Source: a bacterium
GTDB lineage: Bacteria > Actinomycetota > Acidimicrobiia > Acidimicrobiales > CATQHL01
Assembly (NCBI GenBank): GCA_026706565.1
Contig: JAPOYM010000094.1
Span: forward strand, 1 to 38,026
DNA length: 38,026 nucleotides
Direction of reading: 5' to 3'
Part shown: positions 1 through 6,722 of the stretch, in pieces
Numbering within the stretch: position 1 is the stretch's first letter
How the letters are laid out: every line of letters starts with the position of its first letter
Notes under the pieces: generated by a model
Seen by the model: only the letters and a program-made list of their open reading frames with translations
The model's database searches: none
Told to the model about the DNA's origin: nothing
Position numbers and translations under genes: made by a program

Positions 1-422
1 TGGCCGCCACGCCGCTCGCCAAGGCGGGGGTGGGCTCGGCCGTCAACGACGCCACTCGGGAGATCGGCGCCGCGCTCGGCATCGCCACTGTGGGCACGCT
101 CTCGGCGGTGGTCTATCGCCGCAGCTTCGACGCCTCCGGTCTGGCTGAGGTGCTGGCGGACGCGGCCGCCGACTCGCCGGGGGCCGCGCTGGAGACGGCG
201 AGTGCCCTCGTCGGCGCCGGGGAGCTGCCGGCAGGCCAGACCGAGGCGGTCGCCTCCGCGGTGGCCGAGGCGTTCAGCAGGGCGTTCGGCGCAAGCATGC
301 TGGCCGCGGCGATCGTCTCGGGGCTCTGCGGCCTGTGCGTGCTGCTGGCCCGCCGGGCGGCCTCCGGCGTCGGGCGGAGCGAAGCGGGCGGCGCTCCGCT
401 GCCAGAGCGAGCGGCCTCCTAG
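1..422 (+). CDS. MFS drug/solute transporter, C-terminal fragment (DHA2-like)
   Basis: This is the last part of a membrane transporter whose 5' end lies outside the window; reading frame 3 is open from the first bases. The visible part holds a segment reading AVNDATREIGAALGIATVG, which resembles a late transmembrane segment of 14-helix DHA2 (EmrB/QacA-type) major facilitator proteins, where a conserved N-D-x-x-R-E-x-G-x-A pattern occurs. An extracytoplasmic Ala-rich stretch and one last hydrophobic helix follow, ending in a basic tail. Family knowledge points to proton-driven export of small molecules. The substrate cannot be told from this fragment. The glycosylase gene begins 10 bases after the stop but appears to have its own promoter. 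Confidence 0.75.
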   Translation, partial: AATPLAKAGVGSAVNDATREIGAALGIATVGTLSAVVYRRSFDASGLAEVLADAAADSPGAALETASALVGAGELPAGQTEAVASAVAEAFSRAFGASMLAAAIVSGLCGLCVLLARRAASGVGRSEAGGAPLPERAAS

Positions 423-425
423 CAT
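420..425 (+). promoter_or_regulatory. -10 box (TAGCAT) of a likely leaderless glycosylase mRNA
   Basis: TAGCAT fits the actinobacterial TANNNT -10 pattern. It ends 6 bases before the GTG at 432, so transcription would start at or beside the start codon. It overlaps the stop codon of the transporter gene. Confidence 0.5.
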
Positions 426-431
426 CGGGCT

Positions 432-1049
432 GTGCGAGGGAGCCGCCTGCACGAGGCCAGCGAGGAGCTGGCCTCCCGGTCTCCGGCACTGGCCCGCCTG
501 AGGGCTGTCCACGGGCCGTGCCGGCTGGGGAACCGGCCGCTCGCGTCAGAGCGGTTCGCATCGCTGGGGCGGGCGATCGTCCACCAGCAGCTGGCGGGCG
601 CAGCAGCGGCCGCCATCTGGCAGCGTGTACTCACGGCGCTGGACGGCGACTGCACTGCGTCGCGTGTCCTCGGGGCCGGTCGGGAGACGCTCCGGGCCGC
701 GGGCCTCTCGGCGGCGAAAGCGGCGGCCCTGGAGGATCTCGCCGAGCGCGACCTCGCGGGGGGACTCGGCTTAGCGGGACTCGGACGGCTCGGCGACGAG
801 GAGGTCGTCGCACGCCTCGTGCAGGTGCGGGGCATCGGGCCTTGGACGGCGCAGATGTTCCTGATCTTCACGCTGCACCGGCTGGACGTCTGGCCCACCG
901 GCGACCTCGGGGTGCGCAAGGGCTACGCGTCGGCGTTCGGGCTGGAGGACCTGCCCGCCCCGGCGGCACTCGAGGGCGCCGGTGAGGCGTTCCGGCCCTA
1001 CCGGACTGTCGCCGCCTGGTACTGCTGGCGGGCCTGCGAAGGGGCCTGA
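432..1049 (+). CDS. DNA-3-methyladenine glycosylase II-like (AlkA/HhH-GPD)
   Basis: A 205-residue base-excision repair glycosylase that would remove alkylated purines from DNA. The helix-hairpin-helix lies near residues 129-145 (VQVRGIGPWTAQ). The HhH-GPD catalytic aspartate is seen as Asp158 in PTGDLGVRKG, close to the AlkA-type motif. An N-terminal HQQLAGAAA segment (about 51-60) matches the conserved helix of this family. The length suits a single-domain AlkA-like enzyme without the extra N-terminal domain of E. coli AlkA. The GTG start is chosen because a -10 box sits 6 bases upstream and no ribosome binding site is evident. The exact substrate range is unknown. Confidence 0.85.
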   Translation: MRGSRLHEASEELASRSPALARLRAVHGPCRLGNRPLASERFASLGRAIVHQQLAGAAAAAIWQRVLTALDGDCTASRVLGAGRETLRAAGLSAAKAAALEDLAERDLAGGLGLAGLGRLGDEEVVARLVQVRGIGPWTAQMFLIFTLHRLDVWPTGDLGVRKGYASAFGLEDLPAPAALEGAGEAFRPYRTVAAWYCWRACEGA

Positions 1050-1053
1050 CGAG

Positions 1054-1112
1054 CAGCCCCGACGAGTGAGCAGCCCCGACGATCAGCCCCGGAAAGATCA
1101 GCCCCGGAAAAA
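1054..1112 (+). repeat. Four irregular CAGCCCC-headed repeats
   Basis: CAGCCCC occurs at 1054, 1071, 1084 and 1099. The first two copies continue as GACGA and the last two as GGAAAGA/GGAAAAA. Spacing is 17, 13 and 15 bases, so this is not a CRISPR array. It starts just after the glycosylase stop. Confidence 0.6.
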
Positions 1113-1117
1113 GGGGC

Positions 1118-1166
1118 GAGGCCCCGAGTAGCTTTCCGGCTAGGCCGGTCGGCTTCTCGGGGCCTC
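1118..1166 (+). terminator. Strong hairpin after the glycosylase gene, possible terminator
   Basis: GAGGCCCCGAG (1118-1128) and its exact reverse complement CTCGGGGCCTC (1156-1166) form an 11-bp stem, with further AGC/GCT pairing inside. There is no T-run, so a classical intrinsic terminator is not proven. It lies about 70 bases after the stop codon. Confidence 0.4.
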
Positions 1167-1565
1167 CGTCTCGAACCCTGCGGCCGGCCCACTCCGCAGA
1201 GGTGGGCACGGTTCCCCCGAACCTTCCGATCTCTACCGGGGGCCGAAGCCTCCGGCGGTTCCGGTCGGTTCGGAGCAAGCCCGCCTGCCTTGCGGCCTGC
1301 GGCCCCGCCTCCGGTCCCCGTTGCCGGGTCCCGGCGGATCCGATCCTGGCCGAACCTTCCGCCCCCCTTCCGCTGGAGCAGCCTCGTTCCGGTCGCCCGG
1401 TTCTTCGGCGCCTCCTGCGGACCCCTCTCCTCGCGGCAAGGACAGGAGCAGGCGGTTCGGTTGGCTGTCATTCAAGCAACCCCCATCGGGCGGCGCAATC
1501 GCCAACGGCCCGAGCGGGGCGAAATCCCCAGGATCCGCCGAGAAATCCCCAGCGGCAAGTCGCCT

Positions 1566-1602
1566 GTCAACAACCTGATCGGGGGTTGTCAACGATCTGA
1601 TC
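1566..1602. repeat. Two direct repeats spaced by two helical turns
   Basis: GTCAACAACCTGATC (1566-1580) and GTCAACGATCTGATC (1588-1602) match at 13 of 15 positions and are offset by 22 bases. The stretch between and around them also contains the inverted pair ACAACC/GGTTGT. Such spacing is usual for dimeric regulator sites, but no neighbouring start codon depends on it. Confidence 0.4.
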
Positions 1603-1623
1603 AACAGCGCCCCGCCGGTGGGG

Positions 1624-2385
1624 TCACCATGCTCGGCGCTCCCGCAGGACGCGGCGCAGGACGCTGGGGCGATCGGTCATCAGTCCGTCGGCGCCCATGT
1701 CCAGCAACCGGCGCATGTGGTCCTCGTCGTCCACGGTCCAGACGTGAACCTGCAGTCCGTTGCGGTGCGCCTGTGCGACGAACCGCTCGTCCACCAACCG
1801 GCGCCCTTCGATGAAGGAGGGCACTTGCACGCAGGCGGCGCCGCGGGCTGCGACCGGGGCGGGGAGCCCCAGCGAGGCCATCCTCAGCCGTGCCACCCCC
1901 GCCGGGCCGAGGCTCCGGCAGACGCCCGGCCCCAGCATCCTTGCCAGACGCGCCGTCCGCTGCGCCTTGAAGGAGCCGAAGCAGACCCTGTCGGCCATCC
2001 CCAGCCGCACCACGAGTTCAGCCAGCGGCGCCACTACCTCGTCGCACTTGGGGTCGATGTTGAAGCGCACCTGCTCCCATGCCCCCAGCACGTCCTCCAG
2101 CTTGGGCACCGCGGCGGCGCCCAGCACACGGGCTTCGGCCACCTCCTCCCAGCGGAGTTCGGCGAGCCGCCCGCAGCAGTCGGTCACCCGGTCCAGCACA
2201 GGATCGTGGAACGCCACCACGACGCCGTCGGCTGTCAGGCGGGCGTCGGTCTCGAGGTAGCCGAAGCCCATCTCGACGGCGCGCTCGAACGCCGCCATGG
2301 TGTTCTCAGGGGCTTCCAGGGCGCCGCCGCGGTGCGCGAACGCCAAGGGCCCGTCGTTGCGCAGGAACGGCGGCAGGCGGGCGAT
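1624..2385 (-). CDS. Glycerophosphodiester phosphodiesterase (first of two)
   Basis: A cytoplasmic GDPD-family TIM barrel of about 253 residues, which would hydrolyse glycerophosphodiesters to glycerol-3-phosphate and an alcohol. It shows FAHRGG with the first catalytic His, APENTMAAF, the metal-binding pair in LETDAR, the HD motif in AFHDPVLDR, and a distal NIDPK in place of the usual E-x-K ligand. No signal peptide is seen. There is no in-frame ATG or GTG close to the domain. The first ATG, at 2577, would lie well inside pyk. CTG at 2394 is possible, but ATC at 2385 is 7 bases after a TAACCT -10 box and gives an N-terminus of the same length as the second GDPD, so I use it tentatively. The function is secure; the start is not. 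Confidence 0.8.
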   Translation of the reverse strand: MARLPPFLRNDGPLAFAHRGGALEAPENTMAAFERAVEMGFGYLETDARLTADGVVVAFHDPVLDRVTDCCGRLAELRWEEVAEARVLGAAAVPKLEDVLGAWEQVRFNIDPKCDEVVAPLAELVVRLGMADRVCFGSFKAQRTARLARMLGPGVCRSLGPAGVARLRMASLGLPAPVAARGAACVQVPSFIEGRRLVDERFVAQAHRNGLQVHVWTVDDEDHMRRLLDMGADGLMTDRPSVLRRVLRERRAW

Positions 2386-2392
2386 AGCGCGC

Positions 2393-2398
2393 AGGTTA
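2393..2398 (-). promoter_or_regulatory. -10 box (TAACCT) before the first GDPD gene
   Basis: Read on the minus strand, TAACCT fits TANNNT and is followed after 7 bases by an in-frame ATC. This matches the leaderless layout seen elsewhere in the window. It lies in the short divergent space with pyk. Confidence 0.4.
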
Positions 2399-2442
2399 GC
2401 GACGCCGGTAGCCTGCCGGAACGATGGGTGGGTTCGGGCGCC

Positions 2443-3936
2443 ATGAGTACTGACATGTGTACTGACCGGCGCAGGACCAAGATCGTCGCGACGATCGGCC
2501 CCGCCTCGGAGAGCCCGCGCTCGGTGGCCGACCTCATGGCCGCCGGCATGGACGTGGCCCGTCTGAACCTCTCGCACGGGTCGCTGGAGGGGGCGCTCGC
2601 GCTATACGGACGGATCCGCCGGACCGCCGACGAGCAGCGCCGGCAGATCGGCGTCCTAGCCGACCTTCCGGGCCCGAAGATCCGCGTGGCGCCGTGCCCG
2701 CGGGGCGGGGTCGTCCTCGAGCAGGACGCAGAGGTGATCCTCCGTCCGGGGAGCACCTCCAGCGACGGCCGCGTCCTCGAAGTGGACTACGAAGGACTGC
2801 TCGACGACGTGCAGGCGGGCGACCGCGTCGGGCTGGCCGACGGGCAGATCCTCATCGAGATCTCCGACGTCGCGAGCGCGCACTTGCGAGGCCGTGTGCT
2901 CCACGGGGGGCTGCTGCGAGGTCGACCGGGGTTCCACGTCCCCGCGGACCGCCTCAGCATCGCCACGCCGACTCCCCGCGATCTCCGCTTCGCCGAGGCG
3001 TTCGTCGAGGCCGGGGTGGACTTCCTCGGCGTCTCGTTCGTGCGGGGGCCCGAGGACCTCCAGGCGCTGAGGGCTGCGGTGCCTGCTCCCGGGCCGCTGC
3101 TCGTGGCCAAGATCGAGACCCGCATGGCGGTCCAGAACATCGACTCGATCATCTCCGCCACCGACGCGATCATGGTGGCGAGGGGCGACCTGGGCATCGA
3201 GTTCCCCATAGAGGATCTGCCGCACCTGCAGAAGGACATCATCCGTCGCTGCATCGCCGGCGGCCGTCCCGCCATCACCGCCACGCAGATGCTGGAGTCT
3301 ATGATCGAGTCCCCCGTCCCGACGAGGGCCGAGGCTTCCGATGTGGCGAACGCGGTGTTCGACGGATCGAGCGCCGTCATGCTCTCCGCCGAGACGGCCA
3401 TCGGCGCCCACCCGGTGACTGTCGTGGCCACGATGGCTCGCATCGCCCAGGAGGCGGACAGCCGCTTCGACCATGCTCGCTGGGCGCAGAACATCACGAA
3501 GCTGCGCATGATCAACCCCACGCAGGCGTCGCTGTCGATCACCGACGCCATCACGATGGCGGCCTCGCGGGTCGTGGGGGAGGTGGACCTCGCGGCGCTG
3601 GTCTGCGTCTCGGGCAGTGGCTTCACCGTCCGCTCGATGGCACGTTTCCGGCCCCGGGTGCCGGTGCTCGGCTTCAGCGCCGACCCCCGGACTGTCCGCC
3701 AGCTCACGCTCAGCTGGGGAGTCGAACCGATCTGCCTCGCCAGCGAGATCGCGTACGAGCCCCGGGTGGCCGACGCAGTCGCCGCAGCCGTCGCGGGGGG
3801 CCACGTCAGCGCCGGGGACCTCGTGGCGGTGCTGGCGGGGATCAACCCGGCGATGCGCAGCACCGACGTGCTGCGACTGCTCCGCGTGCCCGAGGATCTC
3901 TCGGATCTCTGGAGCGCACCCCAGCCGGCGCGATGA
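2443..3936 (+). CDS. pyk: Pyruvate kinase
   Basis: A 497-residue glycolytic enzyme converting phosphoenolpyruvate and ADP to pyruvate and ATP. The N-terminal signature RRRTKIVATIGPASES is followed by MDVARLNLSHG. The active-site segment LLVAKIETR carries the catalytic lysine, and VARGDLGIEFP and TQMLESMIESPVPTRAEASD are family hallmarks. A C-terminal allosteric-type domain completes the usual length. The open frame extends far upstream on the shadow of the GDPD gene, so ATG 2443 is chosen near the conserved start; ATG 2455 and GTG 2428 are alternatives. DUF3151 follows after about 40 bases on the same strand. Confidence 0.95.
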   Translation: MSTDMCTDRRRTKIVATIGPASESPRSVADLMAAGMDVARLNLSHGSLEGALALYGRIRRTADEQRRQIGVLADLPGPKIRVAPCPRGGVVLEQDAEVILRPGSTSSDGRVLEVDYEGLLDDVQAGDRVGLADGQILIEISDVASAHLRGRVLHGGLLRGRPGFHVPADRLSIATPTPRDLRFAEAFVEAGVDFLGVSFVRGPEDLQALRAAVPAPGPLLVAKIETRMAVQNIDSIISATDAIMVARGDLGIEFPIEDLPHLQKDIIRRCIAGGRPAITATQMLESMIESPVPTRAEASDVANAVFDGSSAVMLSAETAIGAHPVTVVATMARIAQEADSRFDHARWAQNITKLRMINPTQASLSITDAITMAASRVVGEVDLAALVCVSGSGFTVRSMARFRPRVPVLGFSADPRTVRQLTLSWGVEPICLASEIAYEPRVADAVAAAVAGGHVSAGDLVAVLAGINPAMRSTDVLRLLRVPEDLSDLWSAPQPAR

Positions 3937-3975
3937 TGCGCCCGGCGTCGGTGCCACGACCGAACAGGAGCAGAG

Positions 3976-4422
3976 GTGAATGACATACCCATTGCGCTGA
4001 GCGCCTCCGGGGTGCCCGAGACGGTGCTCGACGGCGAACCCGGCGAGGCGCTCGGCCGCCTCGCGGAGGCCCTCCGGGCGTCCGGCGACCAGCGGCGGGC
4101 TCTGATTTCCGACGTCGTGGCGCGCTGGCCGCTGTTCCTGGACGGCTGGGCGCGGCTCGGCGAGGAGGCGCGGGACGCCGTCGAGGCGTACGCCTGCTTC
4201 CGTGTGGGCTACCACCGGGGCCTCGACAGGCTGCGCCGGAGCGGCTGGAGGGGCTCGGGGTACGTCCGCTGGCGGTTCCCCGAGAACCGGGGGTTCCTCC
4301 GCGCGCTGGCTGGTCTCGCCGCGGCGGCCGCAGCCCTGGGGGAGCAGGCCGAGGCGCAGCGTTGCGAGCAGTTCCTCCGTCAGCTCGACCCCGACTGGTC
4401 CGGCGACCTCCTCGAGTCGTGA
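3976..4422 (+). CDS. DUF3151 family protein
   Basis: A 148-residue soluble protein matching the actinobacterial DUF3151 family. The most telling stretches are PLFLDGWARLGEEA, EAYACFRVGYHRGLDRLR and FPENRGFLRALAGLA, which are near-invariant in that family. The protein is helical and ends with a segment rich in E-A-x-R-C, like a degenerate TPR. No enzymatic function is known. The start is GTG 3976 with AGGAGCAG just upstream. The mobA gene follows after 10 bases, so the two are probably co-transcribed. Confidence 0.85.
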   Translation: MNDIPIALSASGVPETVLDGEPGEALGRLAEALRASGDQRRALISDVVARWPLFLDGWARLGEEARDAVEAYACFRVGYHRGLDRLRRSGWRGSGYVRWRFPENRGFLRALAGLAAAAAALGEQAEAQRCEQFLRQLDPDWSGDLLES

Positions 4423-4432
4423 CGGCGCGCCG

Positions 4433-5104
4433 ATGACCTTCAGCGGCGCCGTGCTCGCCGGCGGCCAGAGCCGGCGGATGGGACGCGACAAGGCCTTCGT
4501 CACCCACGGCGGCCGACCCCTCGCAGGCATAGTGCGGGCCGCGCTGCTCGAGGCCGGCGCTGCCGAGGTGCTGAGCGTCGGGGGGGACCTCTGGCGGCTG
4601 TCGCGGCTGGGGTTCGCCGCGATCCCCGACGACGCGCCCGGTGAAGGGCCCCTGGGCGGAGTGCTCACCGCTCTGCGGGCGGCGGCTGCCGAGCAGGTCG
4701 CGGTCCTGTCGTGCGACCTGCCGCACGCCAGCGCCGCCACGATCCGCGAACTGCTGTGCCAGACCGCCGATGACACCGATGTGGTCGTGGCTCTGCTCGC
4801 CGGTCGCCCGCTGCCCACCCACGCTGTCTGGCGCCGGGAGTCCCAGGAGGTGCTTCAGGACCTCTTCGCGGGCGGTGAACGCCGCCTCGCTGCGGCGCTC
4901 GGGGCGCTGCGGGTGCGAGGCGTCGAGGTGAGCCGGCCCGACACGCTCCTCGACGTCGACACACCCGAGGGGCTGGCCGCCGCCCGGGCCGTGAGCGGCG
5001 CCGGCGGGGGCGCGCCCGAGGAGTCCGCGGGCGTCGGGGCCTCGGTGGGCCGCGGGGCTCGGGCCGGCCGGGGCGCGGACCGAACGACGGGGGCGCGGCG
5101 CTGA
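4433..5104 (+). CDS. mobA: Molybdenum cofactor guanylyltransferase
   Basis: A 223-residue nucleotidyltransferase that would attach GMP to molybdopterin to make the bis-MGD type cofactor. The nucleotide-binding loop VLAGGQSRRMGRDKA is at residues 7-21, and GEGPLGGVLTAL and LSCDLPHA (metal-binding Asp) are in the expected order. A run rich in Gly, Ala and Arg forms the last 35-40 residues; this tail is not part of the fold and may be disordered. ATG 4433 is the natural start. The stop overlaps the probable CTG start of rnd. No molybdoenzyme is encoded in the window. Confidence 0.85.
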   Translation: MTFSGAVLAGGQSRRMGRDKAFVTHGGRPLAGIVRAALLEAGAAEVLSVGGDLWRLSRLGFAAIPDDAPGEGPLGGVLTALRAAAAEQVAVLSCDLPHASAATIRELLCQTADDTDVVVALLAGRPLPTHAVWRRESQEVLQDLFAGGERRLAAALGALRVRGVEVSRPDTLLDVDTPEGLAAARAVSGAGGGAPEESAGVGASVGRGARAGRGADRTTGARR

Positions 5105-6258
5105 GCGACTACGAACTGGTCTCCGACGGGGCGCGCCTCGCAGAACTCCTAGCCGAAGCCTGCGCCGAGCCGCGGTACGCGCTCGACACAGAGTTCCACC
5201 GCGAGCAGACCTACTACCCCCGCCTGGGCCTGGTGCAGCTCGCCTGGGCGAACCGGGTCGTCCTCGTGGATCCTCTGGCTGTCGGTCCCGCCGGCCTCCT
5301 CGACCTGCTCGAAAGCCCGGCGACGGCCGTGATGCACGCCCCCGACCAGGATCTCGAGATCCTGCGACATGTCGTCGGGCGAGTGCCTTGCCGCCTGTTC
5401 GACACCCAGACTGCCGCGGGTTTCTGCGGCATGCGGTCGCCGTCGCTCAGCGGCCTCCTCGACAGGTTCCTCGCTTTGGAGCTGGCCAAAGGCGACCGCC
5501 TGAGCGACTGGCTCCGGCGACCCTTGCGACCCGAGCAGCTCGACTATGCCGCCGCCGACGTGATGCACCTGCTGGAGCTCCACGACAGGCTGCAAGCTGC
5601 CCTGGCGGCCCGCGGCCGGGTAGCATGGTGCGAAGAGGAGTGCGAGAAGCTCCGCGTTCAGCAGTCCTCGCCGCGCCGCCCCGAGGACGCCTGGCTGCGG
5701 GTGCGTGAACTGCGCCGGCTGCCCCGGCGGTCCCAACCGATGGCGTCAGCGGTGGGGGCGTGGCGGGAACGCAGGGCCGCGAGGCTGGACATTCCGGCCC
5801 GCCATGTGCTCAGCGACCTGGCACTGGCTGCGGTCACCCAGGCCGCCCCGCGCACACGCGCCGCTCTCGGCAAAGTCCGCGGCGTGGACCACCGGGCCGT
5901 CGCCGGCGCACCGGGCGAAGAGCTGCTCGAGGCCATCCGCGAGGCCCGGCGCGACCCGCCCAAGGTGCCCCCGGTGCCCGGCAGTTCCCGCCGGTCTCAG
6001 ACTCAGCCCGTCGCAGCGCTCGTGTCGGCGTGGCTGTCGCAGGTCGCCCGCGACGACGAGATGGATCCGGCCCTCGTTGCCACCCGCGCCGACCTCGAGT
6101 CGTTCCTGGAGGGTCAGCCGGGCGCCCGGCTGGCCGGCGGGTGGCGTTACGAGAGGTACGGCGCCCGCGTCGAGGAACTGGTCTCCGGCAAGGCGGCGGT
6201 GGCGTTGGAACCCGGCGGGAGGCTCCGCCTCGAGCAGCGGTCGGGCCGCCCGCTCTGA
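5101..6258 (+). CDS. rnd: Ribonuclease D (DEDD 3'-5' exoribonuclease) with CTG start
   Basis: A 385-residue 3'-5' exonuclease for tRNA and stable RNA 3' ends. The catalytic DEDD residues are seen as Asp29 and Glu31 in ALDTEFHRE, Asp84 in HAPDQDLEIL, and Tyr149 with Asp153 in LDYAAADVMHL. An HRDC domain spans about residues 190-270. The first in-frame GTG or ATG comes after the first catalytic motif, so it cannot be the start. No ATG, GTG or TTG lies upstream in frame before mobA coding sequence. CTG 5101 overlaps the mobA stop as CTGA and gives the N-terminus LSDYELVSD, close to typical RNase D starts. Coupled re-initiation at CTG is therefore inferred. Confidence 0.88.
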   Translation: MSDYELVSDGARLAELLAEACAEPRYALDTEFHREQTYYPRLGLVQLAWANRVVLVDPLAVGPAGLLDLLESPATAVMHAPDQDLEILRHVVGRVPCRLFDTQTAAGFCGMRSPSLSGLLDRFLALELAKGDRLSDWLRRPLRPEQLDYAAADVMHLLELHDRLQAALAARGRVAWCEEECEKLRVQQSSPRRPEDAWLRVRELRRLPRRSQPMASAVGAWRERRAARLDIPARHVLSDLALAAVTQAAPRTRAALGKVRGVDHRAVAGAPGEELLEAIREARRDPPKVPPVPGSSRRSQTQPVAALVSAWLSQVARDDEMDPALVATRADLESFLEGQPGARLAGGWRYERYGARVEELVSGKAAVALEPGGRLRLEQRSGRPL

Positions 6259-6351
6259 GGCGCCAGCCCCCAGAGCACCGAGCGCCGCTGCCTCCTGTCC
6301 CACCGCAGCGCCGGCCCGTCGAAGCTGCCGGAGATCGCCCCGCACGGCGGC

Positions 6352-6357
6352 TAAACT
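6352..6357 (+). promoter_or_regulatory. Candidate -10 box (TAAACT) in the rnd-6457 gap
   Basis: TAAACT fits TANNNT within the roughly 200-base gap. It would give a leader of about 90 bases to the GTG at 6457. No clear -35 is seen. Confidence 0.3.
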
Positions 6358-6456
6358 GGGCGGACCCGCGGCAACCGCGCCACGCAGCGGCAGGTCGCGG
6401 CAGAAAAGAGTGGGTGCCGCATACGCGGCCGGCACGTCTAGTTCGGAGTTCTGCCT

Positions 6457-6681
6457 GTGAAGAAGGGACGCCACCGCCGCTACGAGGAAGCGCGTGCGCT
6501 GAAGCGGACCAGCGACAGCTTCGACGAACTCTTCGAGGACGACGAGGAGCCGTGCCCCGAGTGCGCCGCTCTGCCGGGGCATGACCACCGCGCCTGGTGC
6601 GCGCACAGCGGCGGTTCCGAGAGCGGCGGCTCCGCGAGCGACGGTTCCGAGAGCGACGGGGCCGGCCAGACGTCGGCCTGA
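6457..6681 (+). CDS. Small Cys/His protein, unknown function
   Basis: A 74-residue protein with a basic N-terminus (KKGRHRRYEEARALKR), an acidic middle (FDELFEDDEEP) and a putative metal site CPEC-x7-HDHRAWC. A Ser/Gly/Glu-rich tail of about 25 residues with repeated GGSES-like units follows. The Cys-x2-Cys and His-x-His-x3-Cys spacing suggests zinc binding, but I do not recognise a named family. The start is GTG 6457 with CGGAG upstream. It converges on the ClC gene, with 41 bases between the stops. Confidence 0.6.
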   Translation: MKKGRHRRYEEARALKRTSDSFDELFEDDEEPCPECAALPGHDHRAWCAHSGGSESGGSASDGSESDGAGQTSA

Positions 6682-6722
6682 ACCCCGGGCGGGCGCGGGG
6701 ACGGCCCTGCTCCGAGGGGGCC

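Larger units (their letters stand above)
1050..1623. other. Long intergenic region with repeats and hairpins, no convincing gene
   Basis: About 570 bases between convergent genes. Open frames cross it on both strands, but none has a recognisable domain, a plausible start or natural residue composition. It holds four CAGCCCC-headed repeats, a strong hairpin and a pair of direct repeats near its right end, listed separately. It also carries two copies of GAAATCCCCAG about 20 bases apart near 1520-1550. It could be the remains of a decayed gene or mobile element. Confidence 0.5.

Noticed and set aside
1054-1112. Possible CRISPR array
   Set aside because: The repeats are only 7-12 bases with irregular spacing, and there are no cas genes.
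1170-1190. TCTCGAACCC resembling a tRNA T-loop
   Set aside because: No acceptor or anticodon stem can be formed around it.
1202-1814. Overlapping open frames in the 1050-1623 gap
   Set aside because: No start signal and no recognisable domain; residue composition is typical of non-coding high-GC sequence.
2235-2448. ATG (minus strand) giving MAPEPTHRSGRL as an alternative GDPD start with a frameshift
   Set aside because: It is in another frame, and the GDPD frame is intact without any shift.
2656-4818. 720-codon open frame on the minus strand across pyk, DUF3151 and mobA
   Set aside because: It is a codon-position shadow of real genes in high-GC DNA; no domain is visible.
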